Of a stretch of 64,000 nt of DNA, positions 63,159 through 64,000 are shown one piece after another. The position numbers and the translations under genes were made by a program. Origin of the DNA: Gp6-AA40 sp963741135 (lineage in GTDB: Bacteria > Acidobacteriota > Vicinamibacteria > Vicinamibacterales > UBA2999); contig CAVUHC010000005.1 in the NCBI GenBank assembly GCA_963741135.1, forward strand, positions 1 to 64,000, in the 5' to 3' direction. The number at the start of each line of letters is the position of its first letter. Position 1 is the stretch's first letter. The notes under the pieces are model-generated. The model saw only the letters and a list, made by a program, of their open reading frames with translations, was not told the DNA's origin and ran no database searches.

Positions 63159-63848
63159 ATGATGAGACTCATCACTTCTCTTGGCGTCCCGGTTCTGTGC
63201 GCCGCGGCGGTGTCAGTCTTATCAGCGCAGTCGGCGGCGCCGCCGGCGAACAACGAGCCGCACCACAAGCGTCTTCTGTACACGAACGACGTCCGGATGT
63301 TCGACGTCACCCTCCCGCCGGGCGAAGCGACGGCAGACCATGTGCATGAATACGACATGGCGACGCTGATCATCGGCGACGGAACGCTGCGGATCAGCCG
63401 GAATGGCGAGGACGTGGCCGCGCCCGCTCCGAACGCGCGCGGCAGCGTCATCGTCACCGAACACACCGGCGCGCCGGCGACATACCGCGTACAGAACACC
63501 GGCACGACCGAGTATCACGCGCTCGAGGTCGAGAACGTGCGCGATGACGGGAAATGGGTCACGCCGATGCCGATGACCGTAGAGGGCACGTCAGTTCTGC
63601 AGCAGACGCGTGCGTTCACGATCTACGACGAGTATCTCAAGCCGGACATGGGCGAGGTGAGGCACTCGCATACGTGGTCCACCATCGTCATCCTGCTCGA
63701 GGGCGTCTTTGAGCACGGCGGGATAGGCGGTGAAGAGCCTGTGCGCTACCGGCGGCCCGGCCAGTGGGTCTCGATCCCACGAGCTGCGTCTCATTACGTG
63801 AGCGCGGTGGACGGCGACGCGCACATTATCGAGATCGAAGCGCGCTGA
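63159..63848 (+). CDS. Secreted two-domain cupin-like protein
   Basis: The 229-residue protein has a signal peptide (MMRLITSLGVPVLCAAAVSV). The first cupin-like block is FDVTLPPGEATADHVHEYDMATLIIGDGTL with two histidines, and the second is EVRHSHTWSTIVILLEGVF with two more, closing with PGQWVSIPRAASHYVSAVDG. Metal binding by these histidines is likely; the activity is unknown. It is directly followed by a Crp/Fnr-type gene. Confidence 0.75.
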   Translation: MMRLITSLGVPVLCAAAVSVLSAQSAAPPANNEPHHKRLLYTNDVRMFDVTLPPGEATADHVHEYDMATLIIGDGTLRISRNGEDVAAPAPNARGSVIVTEHTGAPATYRVQNTGTTEYHALEVENVRDDGKWVTPMPMTVEGTSVLQQTRAFTIYDEYLKPDMGEVRHSHTWSTIVILLEGVFEHGGIGGEEPVRYRRPGQWVSIPRAASHYVSAVDGDAHIIEIEAR

Positions 63849-63858
63849 GTAGACAGGG

Positions 63859-64000
63859 ATGGCTGAACCCCAAACAGCTGGTTCGCATATCTCGCGCGGC
63901 CGGAAGATCCAATATCGGGAAAACAGGATCCTGGCGGCGCTCCCACCCGATGAGTTCGAGCGGTTCGCGCCGAGCCTGCAGCAATCGCCGCTGGCATTCA
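63859..64000 (+). CDS. Crp/Fnr family regulator, N-terminal fragment cut by window end
   Basis: From ATG 63859 the frame is open to the window end. NRILAALPPDEFERFAPSLQQSPLAF is the usual opening of the cyclic-nucleotide-binding domain in Crp/Fnr proteins. The rest, including the DNA-binding helix-turn-helix, lies outside the window. Confidence 0.7.
   Translation, partial: MAEPQTAGSHISRGRKIQYRENRILAALPPDEFERFAPSLQQSPLAF

Noticed and set aside
1..64000. tRNA, rRNA, integrase, transposase or prophage genes
   Set aside because: I looked for typical tRNA TPsiC-arm sequences and for recombinase motifs on both strands and found none I could support.

Overview
The window is GC-rich bacterial chromosomal DNA with short intergenic gaps and genes on both strands. 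Gene content (a Kdp system with extra micropeptides, a KimA-type potassium transporter under a c-di-AMP riboswitch, partner-switching phosphatases, many short GC-rich intergenic palindromes) suggests an Acidobacteriota member, probably of the Vicinamibacteria group. That placement is inference from style and content; no rRNA or other marker is present to confirm it. No tRNA, rRNA, CRISPR array, transposase or prophage gene was seen.

Layout. 1-5.1 kb: metabolic genes (the C-terminal part of a FAD/Fe-S oxidoreductase, an MFS anion transporter, an enoyl-CoA hydratase and a class III CoA-transferase). 5.2-11.6 kb: a conflict-type operon in which a DUF4062-SIR2-like protein overlaps by four bases a nSTAND1 NTPase; the NTPase is followed by a transmembrane helix, a long region resembling the type III export gate protein FlhA (apparently twice) and a helical repeat tail. 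11.6-15.3 kb: two paralogous secreted metallo-beta-lactamase-fold proteins flanking a class V aminotransferase. 15.5-16.4 kb: FtsB-like and CutA. 16.4-23.2 kb: potassium genes (KimA with riboswitch, a KdpD-type kinase, KdpE, a Kef-type antiporter). 23-28 kb: glycogen breakdown (GlgX, GlgP). 28-32.9 kb: a giant multi-PAS RsbU/RsbW fusion and its STAS partner. 32.9-36.4 kb: lactate/malate-type dehydrogenase, DUF998, YggT and two HATPase-only proteins. 36.5-43.9 kb: the kdp operon in the order F-A-C-B, preceded by a decayed duplicate kdp leader, a porin-like protein and a divergent KdpD N-terminal module. 44-49 kb: DedA, MetB, a HAMP-PP2C phosphatase and an RNase III carrying a DUF2007 head. 49-55 kb: a DUF234-like ATPase, HutU, HutH, PurA. 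55-64 kb: PilZ protein, an ABC exporter, a degenerate adenylation domain, a LigD-type ligase, DinB, a secreted protein, a primary-type sigma factor, a DUF2071 remnant, a cupin and the start of a Crp/Fnr regulator.

How the genes work together. The clearest theme is potassium and osmotic control: low-affinity uptake (KimA, gated by c-di-AMP), high-affinity uptake (Kdp), efflux (Kef-type), a sensor split into two genes 22 kb apart, and tandem-repeat operators with 11-bp spacing of the OmpR/KdpE type upstream of both uptake systems. Two phosphatase modules and a STAS protein indicate partner-switching stress control.

Data quality. Many genes are broken by single-base shifts, including purA, rnc and a primary-type sigma factor, which a living cell could hardly lose. 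The shifts cluster in patches (about 16.4-31.2, 35.7-36.4 and 48.7-57.7 kb), so uncorrected long-read errors are the likeliest cause. I give such genes their full span as CDS and note the breaks.
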